Positions 32,277-40,940 of a DNA stretch of 64,000 bases are shown here, piece after piece. Source of the stretch: Sphingomonas adhaesiva. GTDB lineage: Bacteria > Pseudomonadota > Alphaproteobacteria > Sphingomonadales > Sphingomonadaceae. The stretch's first letter is position 1; every line of letters starts with the position of its first letter. A program made the position numbers and the translations under genes. Below the pieces are notes generated by a model, which saw only the letters and a program-made list of their open reading frames with translations, was not told the origin of the DNA and searched no databases. The stretch is taken from NCBI RefSeq assembly GCF_036946125.1, contig NZ_JAQIJT010000002.1:1362001-1426000 (forward strand), written 5' to 3'.

Positions 32277-33778
32277 GCCTGCTGCTCCTTCACCGATGCC
32301 GCCACGCGCGCGCGGTCCAGCTTGCCGTTGGCGTTGCGCGGCAGTTCCGCCCGCCACTCGATCCGCACCGGCTGCATATAGGCCGGCAGCTCGCGCTTCA
32401 GCCGCTCGCGCAGCGCCGGCTCGTCGGCGGCATCCCCGCGCGCCACCAGCACGATCGCCTGCCCCAGCCGCGCATCGGGCACCCCCAGCGCCACCGCCTC
32501 GCGCGCTTCCGCGCCGGCGGTGGCGGCTTCCTCCACCTCCTGCGGGCTGATGCGGTGGCCGGCGCTCTTTATCATCTCGTCGTCGCGCCCGACGAACCGC
32601 AACAATCCCGCGTCATCGGCGACCACCGTATCGCCCGACCACACCGCCGTCCCGCCATGGCGGGAGAAGGGCGGTGCCGTGCGGAACCGCAGCGCGGTCC
32701 GCGCCGCATCCCGCCAATAGCCCTGCGCCACAAGCGGCCCCGCATGGACCAGTTCCCCCGGCTCTCCGGCCGCGGCCTGCGTGCCGTTGGGGCGTACCAC
32801 CAGCACCTCGGCGAAGGGGATCGCGCGCCCGATCGACTCGGGGTGCGCATCGACCAGCTCGGGCGGCAGATAGGTCGAGCGGAACGCCTCGGTCAGCCCG
32901 TACATCGCGAACAGCCGCGCCTGCGGGAAGCGCGTGCGCAGCGCCCGCACCATCGCCGGCGTCAGCGCCCCGCCCGAATTGGTCAGCCGCCGCAGCCGCG
33001 CCGCGGCCTTCGCCGGCCATTCCGCCTCCAGCAGCTGCGTCCACAGCGGCGGTACCCCCGCCAACGTCGTCGCGTCGACGCGTTCCACCGCCTTGATGAC
33101 GTCGCGCGGCGTCAGATAATCGAGCGGCGCGACGCCCGCCCCCGCATACCAGGTCGAGAAAAGCTGGTTCTGCCCATAGTCGAACCCCAGCGGCAGGACG
33201 CCCAGCACGCGGTCGTCGGGCGCGATCGCCAGATAATGCGCCACGCTGACCGCCCCCAGCCACAGGTTCGCGTGGCTCAGCATCACCCCCTTGGGCCGCC
33301 CGGTGGAGCCGGAGGTGTAGAGGATCGCCGCCAAAGCAGCCGGATCGGCGTGCGACCGCGGCAACGAATCGCCCGCCCCCGCTTCCACAGCGACCTCGCA
33401 CCCCGCCGGGACGTCGCCGTCCTCCAGCGTCGCGGCCCGCGCGCCCTGCGTCAGCAGCAGCGACGCCCCGCTATCGGCGAGGATGTGCGCCACCTGCGCC
33501 CGCTTCAGCACCGGGTTGACCGGCACATGGACCAGCCCGGCGCGCGCCGCCGCCAGCGGCATCAGGCTGGCGACCCGAGTCTTCGGCAGCCAGGTCGCCA
33601 CCCGCGCCCCCGCCGCGAACCGTTTCGTCGCCAGCCATCCCGCCAGCCGGGCCACATCCTGCTCCACCCGGGCGAATGTCGCGACGCCCTCACGCAGGAT
33701 CAGCGCGGGCGCACCGGGATCGCCGCGCAGGACGTGATCGATCGGGAAAGGCTGCGGGTCGAGCATGATATCCGCCAT
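32273..33778 (-). CDS. XrtA-associated acyl-CoA ligase (AMP-forming)
   Basis: The 501-residue ANL-family enzyme activates an acid as adenylate and probably loads it on the nearby acyl carrier protein. Motifs are ILYTSGSTGRPKGVMLSHAN (A3/P-loop), FAMYGLTEAFRSTYL (A5), WSGDTVVADDAGLLRFVGRD (A7/A8) and NGKLDRA with the C-terminal catalytic Lys (A10). It is divergent from the ACP gene (33855) across a 76-bp gap and coupled to the decarboxylase gene. The actual acid is not deducible from sequence. Confidence 0.92.
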   Translation of the reverse strand: MADIMLDPQPFPIDHVLRGDPGAPALILREGVATFARVEQDVARLAGWLATKRFAAGARVATWLPKTRVASLMPLAAARAGLVHVPVNPVLKRAQVAHILADSGASLLLTQGARAATLEDGDVPAGCEVAVEAGAGDSLPRSHADPAALAAILYTSGSTGRPKGVMLSHANLWLGAVSVAHYLAIAPDDRVLGVLPLGFDYGQNQLFSTWYAGAGVAPLDYLTPRDVIKAVERVDATTLAGVPPLWTQLLEAEWPAKAAARLRRLTNSGGALTPAMVRALRTRFPQARLFAMYGLTEAFRSTYLPPELVDAHPESIGRAIPFAEVLVVRPNGTQAAAGEPGELVHAGPLVAQGYWRDAARTALRFRTAPPFSRHGGTAVWSGDTVVADDAGLLRFVGRDDEMIKSAGHRISPQEVEEAATAGAEAREAVALGVPDARLGQAIVLVARGDAADEPALRERLKRELPAYMQPVRIEWRAELPRNANGKLDRARVAASVKEQQA

Positions 33779-33854
33779 AGCGCCAAGCCGTTGCGCATTT
33801 CATCCCCCCAGCCTAGGCCGTTCGCACCTGCGAGATAGAACATTGGGAGGAAGC

Positions 33855-34127
33855 GTGATTCCTGAGCGGATGGGCGAGGTGGAGGACACGGTACGCGCGG
33901 TGCTGCGCGACGTGCTGGGGCTGTCCGACGATCGCGTCGCGGCCTTTCGCGCCGATACCGAACTGTTCGGCGCGCTGCCCGAGCTCGATTCGATGGCGGT
34001 CGCGGGGGTCCTGACCGAGCTGGAGGACCGCCTGGGCATCGTCATCGAGGACGACGAGGTGGACGGCGAGATGCTGGAGACGTTCGGCGCGCTCTGCCGC
34101 TTCGCCGCCGAACGCGCGCTGGTCTGA
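33855..34127 (+). CDS. XrtA-associated acyl carrier protein
   Basis: The 90-residue ACP has Ser in LPELDSMAVAGVLTEL as the phosphopantetheine site, within an acidic four-helix bundle (VEDTVRAVLRDVLGLSDDRV, IVIEDDEVDGEMLETFG). I start it at GTG 33855, because GGGAGG lies 4 nt upstream; an internal ATG at 33870 is too far from any such site. It is the first gene of a short rightward group with the two hydrolases and should receive the group activated by the divergent ligase. Confidence 0.9.
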   Translation: MIPERMGEVEDTVRAVLRDVLGLSDDRVAAFRADTELFGALPELDSMAVAGVLTELEDRLGIVIEDDEVDGEMLETFGALCRFAAERALV

Positions 34128-34162
34128 CCACGCGCGTCCTTCGCCTCCCCGACGGCGAGGCG

Positions 34163-34759
34163 ATGCTGCGGCTCGGCTCCGATACTGGTCCCTCCGTGCT
34201 CGCGGTACCGGCCTTGTTCGAGGAGGCGAACCGCACCCGCACGCTGCTGGTGATGACGCTGCGGCTGCTGGCCGACCGCGGCATCGCCGGCGCGCTGCCC
34301 GACCTGCCGGGGCAGAACGACAGCCTGCTGCCGACGATCGATGCGCGGCTGTCCGCGTGGCGCGGCGCCCTGGCGGCTGCCGCGCGCTGCCTTCCCGGCC
34401 CCGTCCACGTCGTCGCGATCCGTGGCGGCGCGCTCCTCGATGCGGCGGTGGACGCCGCCTCCCGCTGGTATCTCGCCCCCCTGAGCGGTGAAGCGCAGGT
34501 CCGCGAACTCGACCGCCTGCGCCGCACGGGCGGGGGGCAGGACTATGCCGGCAACGATCTCCATCCCGACCTGCTGACCGCGCTCGTCGCCGCCGAACCT
34601 ATTACCGCCGGCCCGCTGCGCGTGGTCCGGATGGAGGGCGATCCCCGCCCGGCCGACCGCATCCTCGCCGCCGCGCCGCCATGGCGCGCCAGCGAGCCGC
34701 GCGCCGACCCCGCGCTCGCCGCGATGCTGGCCGACGATATCGCCGGCTGGATCGAATGA
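34163..34759 (+). CDS. XrtA-associated hydrolase 2 (alpha/beta-hydrolase-like, active site lost?)
   Basis: The 198-residue protein resembles the exosortase A hydrolase 2 group: VLAVPALFEEANRTRTLLVM and ALPDLPGQNDSLLP are family-like. The expected nucleophile elbow reads VVAIRGGALLDAA, with Gly where Ser would be, so hydrolase activity is doubtful. ATG 34163 leaves 35 nt after the ACP stop. The frame stays open back to a CTG at 34124 that overlaps that stop, so the true N-terminus may be a little longer. Its stop overlaps the start of hydrolase 1 (ATGA), indicating coupling. Confidence 0.78.
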   Translation: MLRLGSDTGPSVLAVPALFEEANRTRTLLVMTLRLLADRGIAGALPDLPGQNDSLLPTIDARLSAWRGALAAAARCLPGPVHVVAIRGGALLDAAVDAASRWYLAPLSGEAQVRELDRLRRTGGGQDYAGNDLHPDLLTALVAAEPITAGPLRVVRMEGDPRPADRILAAAPPWRASEPRADPALAAMLADDIAGWIE

Positions 34760-35559
34760 CCCGCCGCGTCGTCCGTTTCCTCTGCGAGGGCGCCACGCTG
34801 CTGGGTACGCTGGACGAGGGCAGCGGCGCGACCGGCGTGCTCATCGTCTCCGGCGGCAACGAGATCCGCGCCGGCGCGCACCGCGGCATGGCGATGCTCG
34901 CGGCGCGGCTGGCGGCATCCGGCACGCCCGTGTTTCGCTACGACCGCCGCGGCATCGGCGATTCGGAAGGGGCGAACGGCGGCTATGCCGGCGCCGCGCC
35001 CGATCTTGCCGCCGCCGCGGCGACCTTCCGCGCGGAGGCGGGCGTCACGCGGATCATCGGCTTCGGCAATTGCGACGCCGCGACGCTGCTCGCGCTCGAA
35101 GGACCCGCGCTCGGCATCGACCCGCTGGTGCTCGCCAACCCCTGGACCGGCGACGAGCCCGACGCCTTCCCCCCCGCCGCCGCGATCCGCGCGACCTATG
35201 CCGCGCGGCTGCGCGATCCCGCGCAATGGCGGCGACTGCTGCGCGGCGGGGTCGACCTAGGCAAGCTGGCGGGCGGGCTGGCGAAGCTGCTGCGTTCCCG
35301 AACCGCCCCCCCGCCCCTCGCGGAGCGCCTCGTCCGGGCAATCGAGCAGAGCCGCGCCACCGTCATCGCGGCCGATGGCGACGCCACCGCGCTCGCCTTC
35401 GCCGACGCCGCGCGTCGCCTCGACGCGCGGATCGAGCTGGTGAGGATCGCCACCGACTCGCACGGTTTCGCGCGTGCGGGCGATCTGGATGCGGTGGAGA
35501 AGGTCATTCGCACGCACCTAAGCGGCGAAAACGGGAGCGCGGTGCCGGGACGATCGTAA
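34756..35559 (+). CDS. XrtA-associated hydrolase 1 (alpha/beta-hydrolase family)
   Basis: This is a 267-residue alpha/beta-hydrolase. It has the oxyanion-type loop VSGGNEIRAGAHRGMAMLA, FRYDRRGIGDSEG, a nucleophile elbow GFGNCDAATLLAL with Cys in place of Ser, and a C-terminal DSHGFARAGDLDAVEKVI that supplies the likely catalytic His. Exosortase A hydrolase 1 proteins have, as I recall, a similar Cys elbow. The substrate is unknown; release of an acyl group from the ACP or polymer is possible. It is the last gene of the ACP group, and a terminator overlaps its stop. Confidence 0.88.
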   Translation: MTRRVVRFLCEGATLLGTLDEGSGATGVLIVSGGNEIRAGAHRGMAMLAARLAASGTPVFRYDRRGIGDSEGANGGYAGAAPDLAAAAATFRAEAGVTRIIGFGNCDAATLLALEGPALGIDPLVLANPWTGDEPDAFPPAAAIRATYAARLRDPAQWRRLLRGGVDLGKLAGGLAKLLRSRTAPPPLAERLVRAIEQSRATVIAADGDATALAFADAARRLDARIELVRIATDSHGFARAGDLDAVEKVIRTHLSGENGSAVPGRS

Positions 35560-35575
35560 CCGGATCGCCCGTTTT
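35546..35575 (+). terminator. Rho-independent terminator after the ACP/hydrolase genes
   Basis: CGGG-A-CGATC (35546-35555, one bulged A) pairs with GATCGCCCG (35563-35571) across a 7-nt loop and is followed by TTTT. The hydrolase stop codon lies inside the loop. Confidence 0.7.
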
Positions 35576-35588
35576 CCCGACGTCCGCC

Positions 35589-36557
35589 TTACTCCGCCGC
35601 CTCGCGCACCTCGGCGAACTCCGCCGCCGCCAGGAACCGCTCCGCGTCCAGCGCCGCCATGCACCCCGTCCCCGCCGCGGTCACCGCCTGGCGATAGACC
35701 TTGTCCATCACGTCGCCGCACGCGAATACGCCCGGCACGCTGGTGCGCGACGACCCCGGCTGCACCGCGACATAGCCGTCCCCGTCCAGCTCCAGATGCC
35801 CGCGCAGCAGCTCGGTCGCGGGATGATGCCCGATCGCGACGAAGCCACCGTCGACCTCCAGCCGCGAATGTTCGCCGGTGACCGTGTCCTCCAGCTCGAG
35901 CGCGACCAGCCCGACATTCCCGCCGCCGTCGACGAACTCGCGCACTTCCTTGTTCCACAGCACCGTGATGTGCGGATGCGCGAACAGCCGCTCCTGCAGG
36001 ATCCGCTCGGCGCGCAGCGAATCGCGGCGGTGGATCAGCGTCACGTCGCTGGAATGGTTGGTCAGGTACAGCGCTTCCTCGACCGCGGTATTGCCGCCGC
36101 CGATCACCGCCACCTTCTTGCCGCGATAGAAGAAGCCGTCGCAGGTCGCGCAGGCGCTGACGCCCTTGCCCTTCATCGCGTCCTCGCTGTCCAGCCCCAG
36201 CCACTTGGCCTGCGCGCCGGTCGCGATCACCAGAACCTCGCCCTCGTACACGTCGCCGCCGTCGCCGGTCAGCCGGAACGGCCGCCGCGTCAGGTCGACG
36301 CCGACGATCGTGTCCCACATCAGCCGCGTACCGACATGCTCGGCCTGCTTCTGCATCTGCTCCATCAGCCAGGGACCCTGGATCACATCGGCGAAGCCGG
36401 GATAATTCTCCACGTCGGTGGTGGTGGTCAGCTGGCCGCCGGGCTGGATGCCCTGGACGACGATCGGGTTCATGCCCGCGCGCGCGCCATAGATGGCGGC
36501 GGAAAGGCCGGCCGGGCCGGAGCCCAGGATCAACATGCGAGTCGAATGCGTGGTCAT
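35589..36557 (-). CDS. trxB: Thioredoxin reductase TrxB
   Basis: This 322-residue NADPH- and FAD-dependent flavoprotein reduces thioredoxin. The FAD site is LILGSGPAGLSAAIYGARAG, the redox-active disulfide is ACATCDGFF, the NADPH site is VAVIGGGNTAVEEALYL with HRRDSLRAE, and GVFACGDVMDKVYRQAVTAA is the second FAD motif. The start ATG at 36557 gives the usual short N-terminus; the much longer open frame runs antisense through the aminopeptidase gene and was rejected. The gene is divergent from the aminopeptidase gene (79-bp gap) and convergent with the hydrolase gene. Confidence 0.96.
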   Translation of the reverse strand: MTTHSTRMLILGSGPAGLSAAIYGARAGMNPIVVQGIQPGGQLTTTTDVENYPGFADVIQGPWLMEQMQKQAEHVGTRLMWDTIVGVDLTRRPFRLTGDGGDVYEGEVLVIATGAQAKWLGLDSEDAMKGKGVSACATCDGFFYRGKKVAVIGGGNTAVEEALYLTNHSSDVTLIHRRDSLRAERILQERLFAHPHITVLWNKEVREFVDGGGNVGLVALELEDTVTGEHSRLEVDGGFVAIGHHPATELLRGHLELDGDGYVAVQPGSSRTSVPGVFACGDVMDKVYRQAVTAAGTGCMAALDAERFLAAAEFAEVREAAE

Positions 36558-36635
36558 GCGCGCGGATGTAGGATGCGCGCCGGCCGATGGGAACCGTACG
36601 TTGCGCGTGGTCCCAAGTCCTGCTTTGGTCATCCC

Positions 36636-38021
36636 ATGACCGACTTTGCCGCCCTGCTTCAGCCCGACCGGGGCCAGCCCGCCCGCGACATCCACGTCGT
36701 CCACCCCGACGCCTACGCGGCATGGCTCGCCGTCCAGCCGGCGCGCGTCCGCGCGGCGGTCGCCGCGAACAAGGTGACCGGCAAGCCCGGCAACCGTGCG
36801 ATCCTGCCCGGCGAAGGCGCGGACGACTGGGCCATGCTGCTGGTCTGCGACGAGCCGCTCGCATCGCCGTGGCGGATCGCCTCGCTGGGCGACGGCCTGC
36901 CGGAGGGCAGCTATCGCCTCGCCGATGGCGCACCGCTCGGGGCCGCCGGGCTGGGCTGGTGCCTCGCCCAGCATCGCTTCACGCGCTACCGCAAGCCCGA
37001 CGTCACGGGACCGCGCGTGCTGCTGACCGGCGACGTCGCGGGGATCGAGGAGGCGACGCGCCTCGCCGCCACGACCGCGCACCTGCGCGATCTGGTCGAT
37101 ACCGGCGCCTCCGACCTGGGCCCGGCGGAGCTGGAGGCGGAGGCCGATGCGCTGGCGCGGCTGCACGGCGCGACCGTCACCGTGACGCGCGGCGATGCGC
37201 TCGCGACCGGCTATCCGATGATCCACGCCGTCGGGCAGGCCGCATCCAAGGACCGCGCGCCCCGGCTGATCGAGCTGGAATGGGGCGACGTGGCGCATCC
37301 GCGCGTCGCGATCGTCGGCAAGGGCGTCTGCTTCGATTCGGGCGGGCTCGACATCAAGCCGTCCGCGGGGATGCGCCTGATGAAGAAGGACATGGGCGGT
37401 GCCGCGCACGCGCTGGCGCTCGCGGCGCTGGTGATGCAGGCGCGGCTCAAGCTGCGGCTCCACCTGCTGATCCCCGCGGTCGAGAATGCGATCGCCGGCA
37501 ATGCCTTCCGCCCCGGCGACGTGCTGGCGACGCGCAAGGGACTGACGGTCGAGAACACAAATACCGACGCGGAAGGCCGCCTGATCCTGGGCGACGCGCT
37601 GACGAAGGCGGCAGAGGGGACGCCCGATCTGATCCTCGACTTCGCCACCCTGACCGGCGCGGCGCGCGTCGCGCTCGGCCCCGATCTGCCCGCGACCTTC
37701 GTCCAGGACGAGGCGCTTGCCGCCGACCTGCTCGCCGCCGCCGATGCGGCGCGCGATCCGCTGTGGCGGATGCCGCTGTGGGATGGCTATGACGACATGC
37801 TGAAGTCGGACGTGGCCGACATGGTCAACGCACCCGACGGCGGCTTCGCGGGCGCGATCACCGCCGCGCTGTTCCTCCGCCGCTTCGTCCCCGCCGGCAC
37901 GCCCTGGGCGCATCTCGACACCTTCGCATGGCGCCCGACGGCGCGGCCGGGACGCCCCAAGGGCGGCGACGCCTACGGCCTGCGCGCGGCCTATGCGCTG
38001 CTGAAGCAGCGCTTCAGTTGA
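36636..38021 (+). CDS. Leucyl aminopeptidase family (M17) protein
   Basis: The 461-residue dizinc peptidase removes N-terminal residues from peptides. The catalytic domain has VGKGVCFDSGGLDIKPSAGM (metal Asp and Lys), MKKDMGGAAHALALAALVM, and the M17 signature NTDAEGRLILGDAL, with catalytic Arg in that motif. It is a little shorter than PepA and lacks the DNA-binding N-terminal region typical of E. coli PepA, as in the M17 group called PepB-like. ATG 36636 is chosen; upstream in-frame sequence belongs to other genes. A REP element follows the gene. Confidence 0.93.
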   Translation: MTDFAALLQPDRGQPARDIHVVHPDAYAAWLAVQPARVRAAVAANKVTGKPGNRAILPGEGADDWAMLLVCDEPLASPWRIASLGDGLPEGSYRLADGAPLGAAGLGWCLAQHRFTRYRKPDVTGPRVLLTGDVAGIEEATRLAATTAHLRDLVDTGASDLGPAELEAEADALARLHGATVTVTRGDALATGYPMIHAVGQAASKDRAPRLIELEWGDVAHPRVAIVGKGVCFDSGGLDIKPSAGMRLMKKDMGGAAHALALAALVMQARLKLRLHLLIPAVENAIAGNAFRPGDVLATRKGLTVENTNTDAEGRLILGDALTKAAEGTPDLILDFATLTGAARVALGPDLPATFVQDEALAADLLAAADAARDPLWRMPLWDGYDDMLKSDVADMVNAPDGGFAGAITAALFLRRFVPAGTPWAHLDTFAWRPTARPGRPKGGDAYGLRAAYALLKQRFS

Positions 38022-38031
38022 CCCCTGCCCC

Positions 38032-38129
38032 GCCGTCATCCCCGCGGAGGCGGGGATCCAGACGCGCAGGTCGTCGCAGGGGTCGCAACGGCAGCGTCCA
38101 TGGATTCCCGCCTTCGCGGGAATGACGGG
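38032..38129. repeat. REP-like element, near-identical to the copy at 30936
   Basis: The left part CCGTCATCCCCGCGGAGGCG and the following 20 nt match the copy at 30936-30975 except for two bases. The right part GATTCCCGCCTTCGCGGGAA differs from its counterpart by one base. The outer CCGTCAT / ATGACGG ends are shared. The gap sequence between ends is different, so only the ends are conserved. It sits between convergent aminopeptidase and tpiA. Confidence 0.9.
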
Positions 38130-38147
38130 GTCGGGATCGGAAAGCGC

Positions 38148-38894
38148 TTAATTCCCCGCCGCTGCCGCGACGATCGGCACGAACTTCGCCGCGGTCAGGC
38201 TCGCTCCGCCGACCAGCGCGCCGTCCACGTCGCTGGCGTGGAGCAGCGCCGGCGCATTTTCCGCGGTCACCGACCCGCCGTACAGCAGCCGGATCGCGTC
38301 GCCGCCCTCGCCCACCAGATCGCGCAGCTTCGCGCGGATCGCGCCGTGCATCGCCGCGACATCCTCGATCGTCGGGGTGCGCCCCGTGCCGATCGCCCAC
38401 ACCGGCTCATAGGCGATCGCGCACCAGTCCGCCGCGGCACCATCGGGCAGCGATCCCTCCAGCTGCTGCGTCACGACGCGCTCCGCCTCGCCCGCGTCGC
38501 GCTGCTCCAGCGTTTCGCCGACGCACACGATCGCCTGCATCCCCGCACGGTGCAGCGCCTCCGCCTTGGCCTTCACCAGCACGTCGCTTTCCTTCTGATC
38601 GGCGCGGCGCTCCGAATGGCCGACGATCGAGAAGCGCGCGCCCGCCTCCTTCGCCATGTTCGCGGAAATGCAGCCGGTGAACGCGCCCTTGTCCGCGGCA
38701 TGGACGTCCTGCGCGCCGATCGCCAGTGCCGGCACGCGTTCCGCCCCGGCCGCGATCAGCGTCGCCGGCAGCGCGATCGCGACGTCGATCGCGGGGTGCG
38801 CGGCCGCCGCGGCGGCGATGCCGTCCAGCTCGGCCAGCGCGGCGCGATCGCCGTTCATCTTCCAATTGCCCGCTACCAGTTTGCGTCGCGTCAT
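38148..38894 (-). CDS. tpiA: Triose-phosphate isomerase
   Basis: This 248-residue TIM-barrel enzyme interconverts dihydroxyacetone phosphate and glyceraldehyde 3-phosphate. It has the catalytic Lys in LVAGNWKMNG, the His-Ser-Glu segment IVGHSERRAD, the catalytic Glu in AIAYEPVWAIGTG and the phosphate-binding RLLYGGSVTAENA. I start at the second of two ATG codons (38894), which gives proper spacing to GGGAG; the first (38897) would add one Met. The gene is divergent from the PpiD-like gene over about 110 bp. It encodes a full-length enzyme. Confidence 0.97.
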   Translation of the reverse strand: MTRRKLVAGNWKMNGDRAALAELDGIAAAAAAHPAIDVAIALPATLIAAGAERVPALAIGAQDVHAADKGAFTGCISANMAKEAGARFSIVGHSERRADQKESDVLVKAKAEALHRAGMQAIVCVGETLEQRDAGEAERVVTQQLEGSLPDGAAADWCAIAYEPVWAIGTGRTPTIEDVAAMHGAIRAKLRDLVGEGGDAIRLLYGGSVTAENAPALLHASDVDGALVGGASLTAAKFVPIVAAAAGN

Positions 38895-39002
38895 CATCGT
38901 CTCCCTGTATGTCCCTGCGATAGCCACCACCGCCGCTTGATGCCACCGCGCACGCGCCGTAAAGCACCGGCCTTCGCATCAAAGACCGGGTTCCCCGCCT
39001 CC

Positions 39003-40940
39003 ATGCTCAGTTCCATTCGCCGCATCATCTATTCGCGTGTCGGCGTGATCGTCACCTTCGGCATCCTGATCGTCATCGCGATCGCCTTCGCGGCGGGCGA
39101 CGTGACCGGGATGGCGTCCTCCGGGGGCGGGCTGTTCGGCAAGCCGCTGGCCAGCGTCGACGGCCAGAGCATCACCGCGGAGGAGCTGCGCAAGCGGGCG
39201 CAGGACGAGCTGCGGGCCGCCCGGCAGCGGCAGCCCGACATCGACATGGCGCAGTTCGTGGCGCAGGGCGGGGTGGAGTCGCTCGTGACCCGCGCGCTCA
39301 GCGGGCTCTCGCTCGACACCTTCGGGCAGGATCAGGGGATGCGCGTCAGCCGCGCGCTGGTGGGCAGCGAGCTGCGCAACATCCCGGCCTTCGCCGGCCC
39401 GACCGGACAGTTCGACCAGCGCGCCTATGAGCAGTTGCTCGCGCAGCAGGGACTCACCGATGCGCAGGTGCAGGCCGATATCGCGCGCGAGACGATGGCG
39501 CAGTTCCTGATGGTCCCCACCGTCGGTGCGGGCCAGGTACCGCAGCAGGTCGCCCTGCCCTACGCCTCGCTGCTGCTGGAGCGCCGCGCGGGGCAGGTCG
39601 CGCTGATCCCCTATGCCGCGATGGCGGGCGGTGCGGCGCCGAGCGATGCGGAAATCCGGCAATTCTACCAGAAGAACGTGGCGCGCTACACGATCCCGGA
39701 GCGGCGCGTGATGCGCTACGCGATCGTCGGCCCGCAGCAGGTCGCCGCGAGCGTCGCGCCGAGCGATGCGGAGATCGCGCAGGCCTATAACGCCGCCAGG
39801 GCCACCTATGCCGCGCGCGAGCAGCGCGACGTCGCGGTCGTCACCGTCCTCGACCAGAAGGCGGCGCAGGCGCTGGCCGACAAGGTCAAGGCCGGAACCC
39901 CGATCGCCGCCGCCGCCAGGGCCGCGGGGCTGAAGGCGCGCACCATCGCCAGGGCGGAGCGCGCCGCGCTCGCCGCGCAGGCCTCGCCCGCGGTCGCCGA
40001 TGCGCTGTTCGCCGCGCCCAAGGGGGGCGTGGTCGGGCCCGTGCGCGGCGCGATCGGCTTCGTCGTCGGCAAGGTCGACGGCGTGACGCAGGTGCCCGGC
40101 AAGACGCTGGCGCAGGCGCGGGACGAGATCGCCGCTACGCTGCGCACGCAGAAGGCGAACGACGCGATCGGCCGCATCCGCGACAAGGTCGACGATTCGC
40201 TCGCCGACAACGCGAACATCAACGAGGTCGTCGCCGATCAGAAGCTGACCGCGCAGACTACCGCGCCGTTGCTCGCGACCGGCGTGGATCCCTCCAGGCC
40301 CGCGGCGCAGCCCGACCCGGCGCTCGCACCGATCGTCCAGGCCGGTTTCGCGGCCGAGGAGGGCGACACCCCCACCACCGTCCCGCTCGGCAACGACGGC
40401 AGCTTCGCGATCGTCGGGCTCGACCGCATCGTCCGCGCCGCGCCCATTCCGCTGGCGCAGGTGCGCGACAAGGTCGTCGCCGACTGGCGCACCGATCGCG
40501 CGCGCACCGCCGTCCGCGCCGCGGCCCGCACGATCGTCGCGAAGGTCAATGCCGGCACGCCGCTGGCCGCCGCGCTGGCGCAGTCCGGCGTGAAGGGTCC
40601 GCCGGTGCAGACCGTCGACGCCACCCGTTCGCAGATCGATCCGCAGCGTCCCAATCCGGTGCTGGCGCTGCTGTTCGCGATGAGGCCGGGCACCGCGCGC
40701 ATGCTCGAATCGCCCGAGGCGCAGGGCATGCTGATCGCCCGGCTGGAGCGGGTGACCCCCGGCGATGCCGCGAAGCAACCCGCCGCGGTCGCCGCCACGC
40801 GCGCCGATCTGGGTCGCGTCGTCGGTCGCGAATATGCCGAGCAGTTCGCCCGCGCCATCACCGCCTTCCAGGGCGCCAGGCGCAACCAGGGCGCGATCGA
40901 TCAGCTGAAGAAGGACCTGGTCGGTGGCGGAGCGCAATAA
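39003..40940 (+). CDS. PpiD-like periplasmic chaperone / peptidyl-prolyl isomerase
   Basis: The 645-residue protein has one N-terminal membrane anchor (about 14-32, VGVIVTFGILIVIAIAFAAG), a SurA-N-like chaperone region (FGKPLASVDGQSITAEELRK; conserved NG/DG-ITxxEl pattern) and a parvulin-like part near residues 240-350 (AAPKGGVVGPVRGAIGFVVG), then a long C-terminal region. PpiD-type proteins help newly exported outer-membrane proteins fold at the inner-membrane face. ATG 39003 fits the anchor; the longer frame begins inside tpiA and was rejected. Its 3' end overlaps trpE by 17 nt, an arrangement familiar in sphingomonads. Confidence 0.9.
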   Translation: MLSSIRRIIYSRVGVIVTFGILIVIAIAFAAGDVTGMASSGGGLFGKPLASVDGQSITAEELRKRAQDELRAARQRQPDIDMAQFVAQGGVESLVTRALSGLSLDTFGQDQGMRVSRALVGSELRNIPAFAGPTGQFDQRAYEQLLAQQGLTDAQVQADIARETMAQFLMVPTVGAGQVPQQVALPYASLLLERRAGQVALIPYAAMAGGAAPSDAEIRQFYQKNVARYTIPERRVMRYAIVGPQQVAASVAPSDAEIAQAYNAARATYAAREQRDVAVVTVLDQKAAQALADKVKAGTPIAAAARAAGLKARTIARAERAALAAQASPAVADALFAAPKGGVVGPVRGAIGFVVGKVDGVTQVPGKTLAQARDEIAATLRTQKANDAIGRIRDKVDDSLADNANINEVVADQKLTAQTTAPLLATGVDPSRPAAQPDPALAPIVQAGFAAEEGDTPTTVPLGNDGSFAIVGLDRIVRAAPIPLAQVRDKVVADWRTDRARTAVRAAARTIVAKVNAGTPLAAALAQSGVKGPPVQTVDATRSQIDPQRPNPVLALLFAMRPGTARMLESPEAQGMLIARLERVTPGDAAKQPAAVAATRADLGRVVGREYAEQFARAITAFQGARRNQGAIDQLKKDLVGGGAQ

